Origin: Pseudomonadota bacterium
GTDB lineage: Bacteria; Pseudomonadota; Gammaproteobacteria; Burkholderiales; Rhodocyclaceae
Reading direction: 5' to 3'
NCBI GenBank assembly: GCA_018241665.1
Contig: JAFEDK010000050.1
Location: 1-37,774 of the forward strand
DNA: 37,774 bases
Positions 17,678 to 26,550 of this stretch are shown here, one piece after another. The notes beneath the pieces are model-generated. The model was given only the letters and a program-made list of their open reading frames with translations. It made no database searches and was not told where the DNA came from. How positions within the stretch are numbered: the stretch's first letter is position 1; each line of letters begins with the position of its first letter. The position numbers and the translations under genes were made by a program.

Positions 17678-18985
17678 TCACACCACGGCGGCAGCCAGGC
17701 TGCGCTGCTGGCGGAAACGCGGAATGGCCATCAGCAAGCACAGCACCGTCACGCCGTAGAGGCTGACGATCGCCGCCAGCGCGTAGCGCAGCGCGTCGGC
17801 GCCGAGGCCCGGCGTCAGCAGGTCGCTGAGGCCGCCGGCGAGGATCGGCCCAAGGCCGACGCCGAGCAGCGTTATCGACATCACGAACAGGGACGTGGCC
17901 TGGGCCAGGCGCTGGGGCGGAAAGAGGTGGCTCATGGCGCCGAAGCAGGGCACCGACCACCAGGTCGCCGTGAAGCTGAAGGCCAGATAGAACAGGAACG
18001 CCTCGGGCACCGGCAGGCCGCCGACGTGAAAGGCAATGCCCGCCGGCCACAGGTAGAAGGCCACGCCCAGCGGCACGCTGAGGCTGCACGCGATGGCCGC
18101 AACACCGAGCTGCCAGCCCCGGTCGCGTCTGATGAGGCGGTCGGTCACGGCACCGCAGGTGAGGGTGCCGATGGTGGACATCAGCCCGCCGCCGAGGCCG
18201 ACCAGCAGGCCGGCCTGTTTCACGTCGAGGCCGTGGCTGCGGATCAGGAAACTGGGATTCCAGGTGCCCATCGCGTAGCCGGTGACGGCTGCTGCCGTGC
18301 CGGCGGCAATCACCCACAGGAAGGACGGCGTGCGCAGCAGCGTGGCGAGGGTGGTGGTCCACGCCTCGCCGTCGTCGGTTTTGCGTCGAGCGGCCGGGCG
18401 GGCCGTACGTACCGTCAGTGCCAGCAGGGCGCCGAGCAGCACGCCCGGCGCGCCGATGGCGATGAAGGCGATGCGCCAGCCGTAGGTCTGCGCGATCCAG
18501 CCGCCGAGGCCGAGGCCGATCACCGCGCCGAGGCTGGGGCCCATCATGAACACCGCCAGCGCCGTCGAGCGGCGCCGTTCCGGATACAGCTCCGACACCA
18601 TCGCCACCGACGGCGCCGTGCCGCCGGCTTCGCCCACCGCCACGCCGATGCGGCACAGGAGCAGCAGCGCGAAGCTGGTGGCCAGCCCGCACAGCATGGT
18701 GGTGGCGCTCCATGCGATGCAAGCCAGCGCCACCACCGGCTTGCGGCCGATGCGGTCGGACAGGCGGCCGAGGGGAAAGCCGAACAGCGTGTAGAAGATC
18801 GCGAAGGCGACGCCGGACAGCAGCCCGATCTGGGTGTCCGAGATGGCGAACTCGGCCTTGATCGGCTCGACGAGGATCGAGATCACCAGCCGGTCGATGT
18901 AGTTGAACACGTAGATGGTGGCGAGCACCGCCAGCGCGTAATGGGTGCGCCAGGTGACGGGCGGGTGGGGGAGGTCTGGCTTCAA
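17678..18985 (-). CDS. MFS transporter (spinster-like)
   Basis: This is a 435-residue membrane protein with about 12 hydrophobic segments. Family marks are YIDRLVISILVEPIKAEF after helix 1, GRLSDRIGRKP (the loop 2-3 MFS motif) and GVAVGEAGGTAPSVAMVSELYPERRRSTAL. These fit the spinster-like MFS branch often linked with aromatic or steroid catabolism. It is the first gene of a leftward unit with the enoyl-CoA hydratase and lies opposite an SDR gene across a shared promoter region with two operator-like sites. Uptake of a steroid or export of an intermediate is plausible. The substrate cannot be determined from sequence. Confidence 0.88.
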   Translation of the reverse strand: MKPDLPHPPVTWRTHYALAVLATIYVFNYIDRLVISILVEPIKAEFAISDTQIGLLSGVAFAIFYTLFGFPLGRLSDRIGRKPVVALACIAWSATTMLCGLATSFALLLLCRIGVAVGEAGGTAPSVAMVSELYPERRRSTALAVFMMGPSLGAVIGLGLGGWIAQTYGWRIAFIAIGAPGVLLGALLALTVRTARPAARRKTDDGEAWTTTLATLLRTPSFLWVIAAGTAAAVTGYAMGTWNPSFLIRSHGLDVKQAGLLVGLGGGLMSTIGTLTCGAVTDRLIRRDRGWQLGVAAIACSLSVPLGVAFYLWPAGIAFHVGGLPVPEAFLFYLAFSFTATWWSVPCFGAMSHLFPPQRLAQATSLFVMSITLLGVGLGPILAGGLSDLLTPGLGADALRYALAAIVSLYGVTVLCLLMAIPRFRQQRSLAAAVV

Positions 18986-19038
18986 GGCTGCGCTCCGACA
19001 GGAAGAGTGCCCATGCTGTGGCGCCGGCCGCCGGCCGG

Positions 19039-19058
19039 CATCGTCCGTTCAGACCAGC
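19039..19058 (-). promoter_or_regulatory. Putative operator, site 5 (MFS transporter side)
   Basis: The plus strand reads CATCGTC-CGTTCA-GACCAGC. The perfect half-site CATCGTC faces the transporter gene, whose start is 53 bp away. Site 6 begins 26 bp to the right, closer than in the other two pairs. Confidence 0.55.
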
Positions 19059-19064
19059 CCGCCG

Positions 19065-19084
19065 CCTAGTCTCCTCGGACGATG
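19065..19084 (+). promoter_or_regulatory. Putative operator, site 6 (SDR side)
   Basis: The sequence CCTAGTC-TCCTCG-GACGATG has its conserved half towards the SDR gene starting 102 bp downstream. Its left half matches site 4 exactly. Confidence 0.55.
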
Positions 19085-19186
19085 TTGCGGCATGGCCCGG
19101 CGGGGAATGATCGGTGCCGTCAGGGCGTTGCGGCCGTTTGCCGGGCGCCCCTTCCGACCCCACCACATTCGCTGAAGGAGATCCGC

Positions 19187-19921
19187 ATGAAGTTCGACAA
19201 CAAGGTGGTATTCGTCACCGGCGCCGCCCAGGGCATGGGCCTCGCTATCGTTCGCCGTTTTGCCGCCGAAGGCGCCTCGGTGGTGGCCACCGACATCAAC
19301 GCCGAAGCCGCTGCCCGTGCGGTTGCCGACCTGGGCGAGCGCGGTCTCGCGGTGGCCTGCAATGTGGCCGACAGCGCCTCCGTGGCGGAAGCCTTCCAGG
19401 CTGTGGAAAGCCGCTTCGGCCGCGTGGACGTGGTGGTGAACAGCGCCGGCATCGGCTCGATGGACAGCTTTGTGGATACCCCCGACGAAGCCTGGGCGCG
19501 CGTCCTCGGCGTCAACCTCACCGGCACCTTCCTGTGCAGCCGCGAGGGTGCCCGCCTGATGCAGAAGTGCGGCGCCAAGGGGGCGATCATCAACGTGTCG
19601 AGCACCGCCGCGATGTCCGGCGAAGGCCCGGCCCACTACTGCGCGTCGAAGGCCGCCGTGATGGGCCTGACCCGCAGCGCGGCCCGAGAACTGGCGCCGA
19701 GCGGTATCCGCGTGAACACCATCGTCCCCGGCCCGACCAACACGCCGATGATGGCCGGCATCCCCGACGAATGGACCCAGGCCATGATCCGCGCGATTCC
19801 CCTCGGCCGCATGGGCGAGCCGGAGGAGATCGCCGGCGTGGCGGTCTTCCTGGCCAGCGACGACGCCGGTTTCGTCACCGGCCAGAACATCGCCGTCAAT
19901 GGCGGCATGGCCTTCATCTGA
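19187..19921 (+). CDS. Short-chain dehydrogenase/reductase
   Basis: This is a 244-residue classical SDR with a GAAGGAG ribosome binding site. Motifs are TGAAQGMG (11-18), a TDIN motif near 36-39 suggesting NAD(H) use, and Ser139, Tyr151 and Lys155 (YCASK). The usual NNAG is NSAG here (85-88). The C-terminus (GRMGEPEEIAGVAVFLASDD, then GQNIAVNGG) is FabG-like. It heads a tightly spaced unit with a SnoaL-like and an EthD-like gene and faces the MFS gene. It probably oxidises or reduces an alcohol in the steroid pathway; the step is unknown. Confidence 0.83.
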   Translation: MKFDNKVVFVTGAAQGMGLAIVRRFAAEGASVVATDINAEAAARAVADLGERGLAVACNVADSASVAEAFQAVESRFGRVDVVVNSAGIGSMDSFVDTPDEAWARVLGVNLTGTFLCSREGARLMQKCGAKGAIINVSSTAAMSGEGPAHYCASKAAVMGLTRSAARELAPSGIRVNTIVPGPTNTPMMAGIPDEWTQAMIRAIPLGRMGEPEEIAGVAVFLASDDAGFVTGQNIAVNGGMAFI

Positions 19922-19933
19922 GGCGCCGCCGCG

Positions 19934-20563
19934 ATGACCGACAACGCACTCCTGGCGCGGCTGGACCGCCTCGAATCCATCGAGGAGATTCGCCAGCTCG
20001 CCGGCAAGTATTCCCTGTCCCTCGACATGCGCGACCTCGACGCGCATGTGAATCTCTTTGCGCCGGACATCCGCGTCGGCCGTCGTGGCACCGGCCGCGC
20101 GGCCCTCAAGGGCTGGGTGGACGAGACCCTGCGAGAGCAGTTCTCCGGCACCTCCCACCACGTGGGCCAGCACATCATCGAGTTCGCCGACCCGGACCAC
20201 GCGGTCGGCGTGGTGTACTCGAAGAACGAGCATGAGACCGGCCCCGAGTGGGTAATCATGCAGATGCTCTACTGGGACGACTACGAACGCATCGACGGGC
20301 GCTGGTACTTCCGCCGCCGCCTGCCGTGCTACTGGTATGCCGTGGATCTCAACAAGCCGCCGATCGGCGAGCGCAAGATGCGCTGGCCCGGTCGCGAGCC
20401 CTACGACGGCAGCTTCCATTCGCTGTTCCCCTCCTGGCAAGCCTTCTGGGCCCAGCGCCCGGACAAGGACAGCCTGCCCGAAGTGGCGCCGGCCGCACCG
20501 CTGGAAGGCTTCCTCGCCAATCTGCGGCGCGACGCGCCTGATCCGCGCATCCGGGTCCGCTGA
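19934..20563 (+). CDS. SnoaL-like (NTF2-fold) protein
   Basis: This is a 209-residue protein. The N-terminal two thirds have the pattern of SnoaL-like/NTF2-fold domains: ALLARLDRLESIEEIRQLAGKY, then DMRDLDAHVNLFAPDIRV, and later a HHVGQHIIEFAD strand and GRWYFRRR. These domains form a small cone-shaped pocket used by dehydratases, isomerases (including ketosteroid isomerase) and hydroxylase-like enzymes. No specific catalytic set can be assigned. The C-terminal 60 residues, including a WPGREPYDGSFHSLFPSWQAFW stretch in broken form, are unusual. It starts 12 bp after the SDR and its stop overlaps the EthD-like start by one base (TGATG), so the three are co-expressed. Confidence 0.7.
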   Translation: MTDNALLARLDRLESIEEIRQLAGKYSLSLDMRDLDAHVNLFAPDIRVGRRGTGRAALKGWVDETLREQFSGTSHHVGQHIIEFADPDHAVGVVYSKNEHETGPEWVIMQMLYWDDYERIDGRWYFRRRLPCYWYAVDLNKPPIGERKMRWPGREPYDGSFHSLFPSWQAFWAQRPDKDSLPEVAPAAPLEGFLANLRRDAPDPRIRVR

Positions 20564-21258
20564 TGAGCTGGAAGATGATCTACCTCGCCAGGCGCAACCC
20601 CGCCCTGGCGGCGGAGGACTTCCCGCAGGCCTGGCGGGAGCACTCGGCCCTCGGCAGCCGGTGCACCAATGTGCGCGACAAGGTGCTGACCGTTACCCAG
20701 TGCTCCCGCATCCTCGACCGGCCGGCCACGCTGGCCGGTGCGTCGGCGGACTACGACGGCGTGAATCTGCTCGGCCTGCGCGACCGCCAGGCCGCCGACG
20801 ATATCTGGAGCGACGAGGAAACCCTGCGCATCATGCGGCCGGACGAACCGCGGGTGTTTTCCACCTATGTGCGCGATTTCACCCTGGTCGCCCACGAATC
20901 GCTGTTGCACTGCGGGCCGGTCAGCGGTACTTGCGTCATCGGCTTCCTGCGCCTGCGCAGCGGTGTGAACTGCGGTGACTTCGCCCGCGCCGTTCACACC
21001 AGCACTCCATCTCTGTGGCGCACCTCGCCAGCACTGGCCCGCGCCAGCCGGCTGGTTTTCAACAAAGTGCACGGTGTACCGCCGCCCGGCTACGAATACG
21101 CCGCCGTGCTCGAAGCCTGGTTTGCCTCACCGGACGAGATTGCCGAAGTCTTCGACGGCTCGACCCTATGGCAGAGTCTGCCGGCGCCGATCCGCGCCTG
21201 CCTCGACCTGGAGGGCTCGGTATGCATGCTCACGCGGGTGACCCACAAGCGCCCCTGA
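20563..21258 (+). CDS. EthD-domain-like protein
   Basis: This is a 231-residue protein. The opening MSWKMIYLARRNPALAAEDFPQAWREHSAL is typical of EthD/dimeric alpha-beta barrel proteins, where a strand is followed by a helix carrying a W-R-x-H pattern. A weaker second repeat starts near residue 115 (CVIGFLRLRSGVNCGDFARAVHT). Many members have an unknown function and occur beside catabolic oxidoreductases. Its start overlaps the SnoaL-like stop, so translation is coupled. It is the last gene of the unit. Function in steroid metabolism is open. Confidence 0.65.
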   Translation: MSWKMIYLARRNPALAAEDFPQAWREHSALGSRCTNVRDKVLTVTQCSRILDRPATLAGASADYDGVNLLGLRDRQAADDIWSDEETLRIMRPDEPRVFSTYVRDFTLVAHESLLHCGPVSGTCVIGFLRLRSGVNCGDFARAVHTSTPSLWRTSPALARASRLVFNKVHGVPPPGYEYAAVLEAWFASPDEIAEVFDGSTLWQSLPAPIRACLDLEGSVCMLTRVTHKRP

Positions 21259-21457
21259 GCGGCCCGTGGGCCGACGACGACGTGCCAGCCGTCATGCTTG
21301 CCCACCAGGGCTGGGCGTCGCATGGGGTTTTACAAGGGCAGCCACGCCATCTTTGATTTTTCCGGATTTAACGAAGTCAAGTAATTGCTTCATTTTCGTC
21401 GGCTGTCGATCGGCCCAACATCTGATCCCATCCAAACATCGTGCTGGGGTGCCCTCG
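21259..21457. other. Intergenic region without a clear gene
   Basis: This stretch begins with a small hairpin (CGGCCC-GT-GGGCCG) without a T-run just after the EthD-like stop, then a more AT-rich segment around 21350-21400. No operator-like palindrome or convincing coding frame was seen. Confidence 0.4.
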
Positions 21458-21973
21458 TTGTCCGCCGCTACGCTTCCGACCCGCCCATCCACCGAAATTG
21501 TGCCCAGCGACTACCTGGCGGTGCCGGTGCTCCTGAATCTGCGCACGTCATTCACCTTGCCACTTGCGCCGGATTTCATCGATGGGCCGCTGGCATGGAT
21601 TCCCTGTGGGGTCAGCCTGCCCCTGCCGCAGGCGCCGCCGCCTCTTCCCGAGGGTGAAACGGCGTGTGTCATCGCTCTCTATCCACGCAATGCCACGGAA
21701 GAGGCGCCAGGAGAGCTCCAGCTGGGTTTGCCGCTGACGCCGGCCTGGTTGCGCGCGGCCTTGCTGCGCAGCGAATGGGACGATGCGATCGCCGTCGGGC
21801 CCGTGCTTCCGCTCGATGCCGCCCAAGTGGCCGGCCAGCTCATGCATGCCATCGCGGCGGGGCACGAAGCCGCATACGAACTGGCCCGAACCCTGTCCTC
21901 GGAAGCGGTGGACGTCGCCGAGCGGGCCGCAAGACGCTTCCGTGCCGAAGTCCAGGTCCTCGCGCTCATCTAA
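21458..21973 (+). CDS. Hypothetical protein
   Basis: This is an unrecognised product of about 171 residues if translation starts at the TTG at 21458, which has GGGGTG about 8 bp upstream. A GTG at 21500 is an alternative. The protein is leucine- and alanine-rich and proline-containing, with an amphipathic C-terminal helix region (AAYELARTLSSEAVDVAERA). There is no signal peptide or obvious motif. The minus-strand frame here is arginine/glutamine-rich and looks like a shadow. It may be paired with the next ORF, since both lie in the same orientation between identified genes. Confidence 0.45.
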   Translation: MSAATLPTRPSTEIVPSDYLAVPVLLNLRTSFTLPLAPDFIDGPLAWIPCGVSLPLPQAPPPLPEGETACVIALYPRNATEEAPGELQLGLPLTPAWLRAALLRSEWDDAIAVGPVLPLDAAQVAGQLMHAIAAGHEAAYELARTLSSEAVDVAERAARRFRAEVQVLALI

Positions 21974-22086
21974 CTCAAGCCGTCCATGCGACCTAAGGGA
22001 CATCTCTTTGTAATGTCCCTGCGCTAGTCTGACAAATCGAACGAAAAGTGGCCTCTCAAATGCAGACAGGCGCTTACGCGTAAAAG

Positions 22087-22647
22087 GTGTTCATCCTGCA
22101 AGTCTTTTCCGTTTCTGTTCCTTTACTTGATCGACCGGCCCGGTTGGTGCAAGCCTTCGATGCCTTTGAAGCGGCGCAGCGTGTGGCGCGTCAACTGCCG
22201 ACCCCCGCGCCCGTCGTGGTGGCATGCCGGTGCCACGCTGCACCCAAGGAGCTGGCTGCACATGTGCAGGGCGAAGCCCTTGCCCCTGTGTCGGGCAATG
22301 CCTTCCAGGCAAAGTCCGTGACATTCCATTTCCTCGCGGGAGCGCCTGACGGCGTGGCGCGCGTTGAAGTTCTCGGCCCCCGGTGCAGCATCACGGTGGA
22401 CTATCGCATCGGCGCCGACGGCGTCGTCGCAGGCCTGACGACCGAAGGGGCTGGCCAACTGCTGCTGCACCTCAAGGGCAAGACCTGCATCCAGGAATTC
22501 ACCGAGTATCTGGCAAGAACGGTCGAACGCGCCTTCGCGGCCGGTGACCTCTTGCCGGTCAGGGCGAGCAACGCCCTGCGCAGCGACGTCTCGCCGGTCG
22601 CCGCGACTCCGAACCAGGATGTCCGCCCAGGGCTGACGCCGGGCTGA
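22087..22647 (+). CDS. Hypothetical protein
   Basis: This is an unrecognised protein of up to 186 residues. The frame opens at a GTG just after an in-frame TAA and lacks a good ribosome binding site, so the true start may be later. The middle part alternates strands (VTFHFLAG, VARVEVLGPRCSITVDYRIG) and helices (IQEFTEYLARTVERAFAAG), which suggests a folded domain. A competing minus-strand frame exists but is less protein-like. No domain name can be given. Confidence 0.4.
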   Translation: MFILQVFSVSVPLLDRPARLVQAFDAFEAAQRVARQLPTPAPVVVACRCHAAPKELAAHVQGEALAPVSGNAFQAKSVTFHFLAGAPDGVARVEVLGPRCSITVDYRIGADGVVAGLTTEGAGQLLLHLKGKTCIQEFTEYLARTVERAFAAGDLLPVRASNALRSDVSPVAATPNQDVRPGLTPG

Positions 22648-22751
22648 ACGTTCCACGCCCTCGGGCTCTGTGGAACTGTATTTTTATTCAATACTCTGCC
22701 ACCATTGCGCCCCTTCGGTTTTCCCGTGCGGGAAAAGAACGTCGTCGAGCA

Positions 22752-23282
22752 ATGGCTTCAAACAAAGCGCACCACGCCACCGGCTGGGCCGCGGCGGTGA
22801 TCGCGGCTGCCGTCGTCGCCCATGCAGGCGCCGGCGGTCCTTATCAGATGTGGAGCGCCTTGAGCTTCGTGATGGGCCTGGCAGGCAGCACTGCGCCCGA
22901 CTGGCTGGAAGTGGCATGGTGGTCGCGGTCGCGCCGCCTGTGGATCACCCATCGAACCCTGACGCACTGGGGGCTGGCCTGGATCGCGCTCCTTTTCTAT
23001 TCCTATGAACAGCTTGGAAAGCACTCCCTGGCAGCGCTTGGTGTGGGTTTTGCCATCGGTGGGTTGATGCACCTGCTGGCGGATTGGCCCAACCCGCTCG
23101 GTGTGCCCTGGCTGTGTTGCCGCCATTCCCTGAAGTGGTGGAAGAGCGGGCGCTGCGACCTGATCGTCGTCGCCGCCTCGTGGATCGGCGCCTTCGCCTG
23201 CGCGGACTACGTCTGGTTCCACGGGGTCCACTGCGCGTGGATCATGGAGTGCGTGCGTTCGGCGGCGCGCGATAGCTTGTAG
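22752..23282 (+). CDS. YdjM-type membrane-bound metal-dependent hydrolase (DUF457 family)
   Basis: This is a 176-residue membrane protein. Family landmarks in order are an N-terminal HHATGWAAA, an acidic PDWLE after the second helix, WITHRTLTHWGL in the middle and GGLMHLLADWPNPLGVPWL later. These histidines and aspartates form the presumed metal site of the YdjM family, which includes a LexA-regulated inner membrane protein in E. coli. About four hydrophobic segments are visible. The gene is isolated between hypothetical ORFs and a convergent kinase. The biochemical substrate of the family is poorly known. Confidence 0.78.
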   Translation: MASNKAHHATGWAAAVIAAAVVAHAGAGGPYQMWSALSFVMGLAGSTAPDWLEVAWWSRSRRLWITHRTLTHWGLAWIALLFYSYEQLGKHSLAALGVGFAIGGLMHLLADWPNPLGVPWLCCRHSLKWWKSGRCDLIVVAASWIGAFACADYVWFHGVHCAWIMECVRSAARDSL

Positions 23283-23364
23283 CCGGCAAATTCGCGATTC
23301 GCTCTGTGCGGCGTTCTTGAAACCACTGCAAACGGGCCATTCTCGTCACGTCGGCATCAATTCG

Positions 23365-25281
23365 CTACGCCAGCCATTTCAGCAACACACCATAGAGCCT
23401 GTCGGGGGCGACGGGCTTGGAGACGAAGTCGTTCATACCGGCCTCCAGGCACCGTACTTCGTCGTCGTTGAAGGCATTGGCGGTCATGGCGACGATGGGA
23501 ATCTTCTTGCCGCTTTCCAGCTGGCGGATGAGTTTCGTCGCGGTGACGCCATCCATCCTGGGCATCTGAATGTCCATCAGGGCCAGGGCGTAGGTTCCTG
23601 GCTGGGCGTCGCGGATCTTTCCGACGGCAATCTCGCCGTCTTCCGCGAAGTCGCACACCAGGCCGACCTCTTCCAGCATCGCCTGGGCGACCATCTGGTT
23701 TACTTCGTTGTCCTCGACCAGCAACACTCGCGTTCCGCCATGCCGTTCGCGCAACAGCTCGGCCATCGCGGCTTCCGAAGCCGGCATGGAAGCGGGGCTG
23801 TCGCCTTCCACCTTTCGCAGGCGCACCGTAAACCAGAAGGTGCTGCCTTCGCCCACGACGCTGTCCACCCCGGCGTCTCCGCCCATCAGCTGGGCCAGTC
23901 GCCGGGTGATCGCCAGGCCGAGTCCCGTGCCGCCATAACAGCGGACCGTCGATGCGTCAGCCTGCTCGAAGGGCGTGAACAAGCGGCCCATGGTCTCTGG
24001 GGAAATGCCGATGCCCGTATCGATGACCTCGAAACGCAGCGCGACGCTGTGCGCGTCCTCGTCTTCCTGGATGGCGCGTATGGTGACGGAGCCGGTCCGG
24101 GTGAATTTGATGGCGTTGCCTACCAGGTTGAGCAAGGCCTGGGTCAGCCGTGTCGAGTCGCCCAGCAGCTTGGGCGGCAGGCTGTCCACGTCGGTCTTGA
24201 GCTGGAGTCCCTTGGCTGCGGCGCCCTCGGCGACCATCGAGCAGACATTGAAGGGCAGGACGCGGACATCCATTTCCTCTTCGGACAGCTGGAACTTGCC
24301 GGCCTCGATCTTCGAGAAGTCGAGAATGTCGTTGATGATGGACAGCAGGTGCCTGGCCGAGGCCTTGCTGTTGTTGAGCCAGCCGAGCTGTTTCGGATCG
24401 GTCGCGCGGTGGGTCGCCAGTTCGATCATGCCCATGATGCCGTTCATGGGGGTGCGCAGTTCGTGACTCATGTTGGCGAGAAAGGCGCTCTTGGCGCGAT
24501 TGGCGGCCTCGGCCGCTTCGGCCCGGTTGGCGAGATCCAGCTGCATCGCGCTGATCTTGATCGCCATCTCGTTGAACGAGTGGGCCAGATCGGAGAACTC
24601 ATCGGCGCCGCCATCCTCGATCCGGTATTCCAGATTGCCATCGGCGATCATCTGCGCGCCATCGTGCAGGGGCAGCAGGCGCTGCTTCAACAACCTGCTC
24701 AGATGGAGGGTGAGCATGATGGAGCCGATGCCGAGGGTGAAGGCAAACAGGATCACCGTGATGCTCAGGCGTCGATAGGTGGCCTCGACGCGCTCATCCG
24801 TGGCGCTTTGCAGGGCCAGGGCCGCATTCTGCAGGCTGGTGGCCTTCAGCAGGAGCTGGCTGTACAGCCGTCTGTCGAGCTCTTCATGAATGAGTTTGTT
24901 GGTGCCCGGGGTTTTCAGGGCTTCGGTGTTCTGGACAATGCGCTGGAACAGCTGCGTGGCGTCGTCCGTATTCCTGCGCAACTGTTCGAGGAGGCGCTTT
25001 TCCCGCTCCCGCGTAAATTTTTCGGTAGCCTCACCCAGCAATTCATCGGCGAGTCTTCTCTTCTTTTCCCATGAGGCACGCAGGTGAGCCTCGCGGAACA
25101 GGAAGTACTGGTCCCGAAACGCGGCACGCTGGAAATAATTGTCGCTGATCGCATTGGCCAGCGTTGCATTGCTCTTGGCAAAGTTGAATTCGCGGAAAGT
25201 GCCGACAAGGATCCCCCCCAGCGCAAGCAGGGCCGCTGCCGCAAGGGCAGAGATGATTCTTAGCCTGGCAGAAACGCTCAT
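23365..25281 (-). CDS. Hybrid sensor histidine kinase (HAMP, kinase, receiver)
   Basis: This is a 638-residue membrane kinase. Helix 1 spans about residues 8-28; a periplasmic mainly helical sensor spans 30-170; helix 2 ([21 protein letters not shown]) is at about 174-194. A HAMP domain ([19 protein letters not shown]) follows. The HisKA box has His273 ([11 protein letters not shown]). The ATPase contains [18 protein letters not shown] and [19 protein letters not shown]. The C-terminal receiver has [10 protein letters not shown] and the phospho-acceptor in [10 protein letters not shown]. It begins only 6 bp after the stop of the binding-protein lipoprotein gene, so the two are probably translated together. 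The lipoprotein may present ligand to the kinase. No dedicated response regulator or Hpt gene is nearby. Confidence 0.92.
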   Translation of the reverse strand: MSVSARLRIISALAAAALLALGGILVGTFREFNFAKSNATLANAISDNYFQRAAFRDQYFLFREAHLRASWEKKRRLADELLGEATEKFTREREKRLLEQLRRNTDDATQLFQRIVQNTEALKTPGTNKLIHEELDRRLYSQLLLKATSLQNAALALQSATDERVEATYRRLSITVILFAFTLGIGSIMLTLHLSRLLKQRLLPLHDGAQMIADGNLEYRIEDGGADEFSDLAHSFNEMAIKISAMQLDLANRAEAAEAANRAKSAFLANMSHELRTPMNGIMGMIELATHRATDPKQLGWLNNSKASARHLLSIINDILDFSKIEAGKFQLSEEEMDVRVLPFNVCSMVAEGAAAKGLQLKTDVDSLPPKLLGDSTRLTQALLNLVGNAIKFTRTGSVTIRAIQEDEDAHSVALRFEVIDTGIGISPETMGRLFTPFEQADASTVRCYGGTGLGLAITRRLAQLMGGDAGVDSVVGEGSTFWFTVRLRKVEGDSPASMPASEAAMAELLRERHGGTRVLLVEDNEVNQMVAQAMLEEVGLVCDFAEDGEIAVGKIRDAQPGTYALALMDIQMPRMDGVTATKLIRQLESGKKIPIVAMTANAFNDDEVRCLEAGMNDFVSKPVAPDRLYGVLLKWLA

Positions 25282-25287
25282 GCAGCT

Positions 25288-26289
25288 CTACTTGCGGATC
25301 AGTACGGCATCCGGCTTCACCGCCATCAGCCCATCCAGATAGACGTAGCTCGCAAAGTCCGGCATATCCGATTGTTCGGTGAGCCTGTTCTTCAGCGCCC
25401 ACCGGGTCTCATCCTCCAGGGTCAGCAACAGTGTCTGGTCGAGGACGACCTTGTAATTGAACGCATCCCAGACCTCCTGCACCAGCTTCTTGTCGATCCC
25501 TGCCGCCGTCGCAACGATGTCCTGCGCCTCGGCCGGATGCTTCTCCACAAATTCCTCGGCCTTGATCAACGCGCGGAGAAAGCGCCTGACCGTTTCCGGG
25601 TGCTTGCCGACGAAGTCCTGCTGGGCCGCGATATTGAAGGTTTCAGTGTAGATCTGCCGGTCATAGAAGACCACGCCGCTCGGGCCAAGCTGATGCTTGA
25701 TCTGGGTGAGGGGGTAATTCCAGGTCGAAACCGCATCCACCTGCCGGGCCTGCATGGCCTGCTGCATTTCGTCCGGCTTCAGCGCCACCGCGTGTATGTC
25801 GTTCTTGGCAAGACCCTTGGCGGTCAGCATCGAATCGAGAAAGAACTCGGAGGTGGTGCCGGGGGTATAGCCGATGCGCTTGCCTTTCAGGTCTTCCGCC
25901 GTCTTGATGCCGGCGTCCGTGTTGGCGACGATGGCGTTGTTGAGGGTGCTCGACTCGATATTGGCCAGGACGAAGATCCGGGCGCCGCTGAGGATGCTGA
26001 ACATCACCGGCGTTTCCGCCACAGTGGCCACGTCCGCCTTTCCATCCAGAACCGACTGCAGCGCCGCCTTGCCATGGGTGTGCTGCAGCAACTGCGCATC
26101 GAGGCCCTCGTCCGCGAAATAGCGTTTCGCGACCGCCACATGGATCAGCGTGCTTTGCGGTTGGTAGGTATAGGCAACCGATATCTTGTGGGGGGCTTCC
26201 GTCGCCGCTCGGGGCGGGGTCGATGGTGTGGAGTTGTCACAGCCCGCAATGATCAGCAGGGTGACAATGGCCATCACTGTTTTCCACAT
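25288..26289 (-). CDS. Periplasmic substrate-binding lipoprotein (NMT1/SsuA-like)
   Basis: This is a 333-residue protein with a lipoprotein signal peptide: a hydrophobic start and lipobox IAGC with Cys17. The mature part follows the NMT1/THI5/SsuA-type binding-protein pattern. Examples are VAYTYQPQSTLIHVAVAKRYFADEGLD, VLDGKADVATVAETPVMF, DLKGKRIGYTPGTTSEFFLDSMLTAKGL and MQARQVDAVSTWNYPLTQ. Such proteins normally feed ABC importers for sulfonates, nitrate or pyrimidine precursors, but no permease or ATPase gene is adjacent. Instead a hybrid kinase follows after 6 bp. AAGGATGTC precedes the ATG. A sensory role is inferred; the ligand is unknown. Confidence 0.87.
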   Translation of the reverse strand: MWKTVMAIVTLLIIAGCDNSTPSTPPRAATEAPHKISVAYTYQPQSTLIHVAVAKRYFADEGLDAQLLQHTHGKAALQSVLDGKADVATVAETPVMFSILSGARIFVLANIESSTLNNAIVANTDAGIKTAEDLKGKRIGYTPGTTSEFFLDSMLTAKGLAKNDIHAVALKPDEMQQAMQARQVDAVSTWNYPLTQIKHQLGPSGVVFYDRQIYTETFNIAAQQDFVGKHPETVRRFLRALIKAEEFVEKHPAEAQDIVATAAGIDKKLVQEVWDAFNYKVVLDQTLLLTLEDETRWALKNRLTEQSDMPDFASYVYLDGLMAVKPDAVLIRK

Positions 26290-26550
26290 GACATCCTTCT
26301 TTCTTTATCAACCGCTGGCGCTTGCATGCATCCTGCGCCCTGGGGCAGCGTCTCACCTCAAGATGGGCACTCGCTATGAAGTGCTGCACTCGCCGCCGGA
26401 TTCCGCGCAAGCTCGGAACTAGCCGGACTAAACGGACTCTGCATTCTCAGGCGACGACGTTTGCGGCACCCATCGCCGCGGCCGGCGTCATACATGCCAT
26501 GACGTTCCGCCCGGAGCGCCGTTTTTTCCACCCCAGTCAAAGGAGCAATC

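Noticed and set aside
16845-19166. Very long minus-strand frame that would fuse a 500-residue extension to the enoyl-CoA hydratase
   Set aside because: The extension runs through the MFS gene in another frame and is arginine/proline-rich. A good ribosome binding site and normal crotonase N-terminus occur at 17648.
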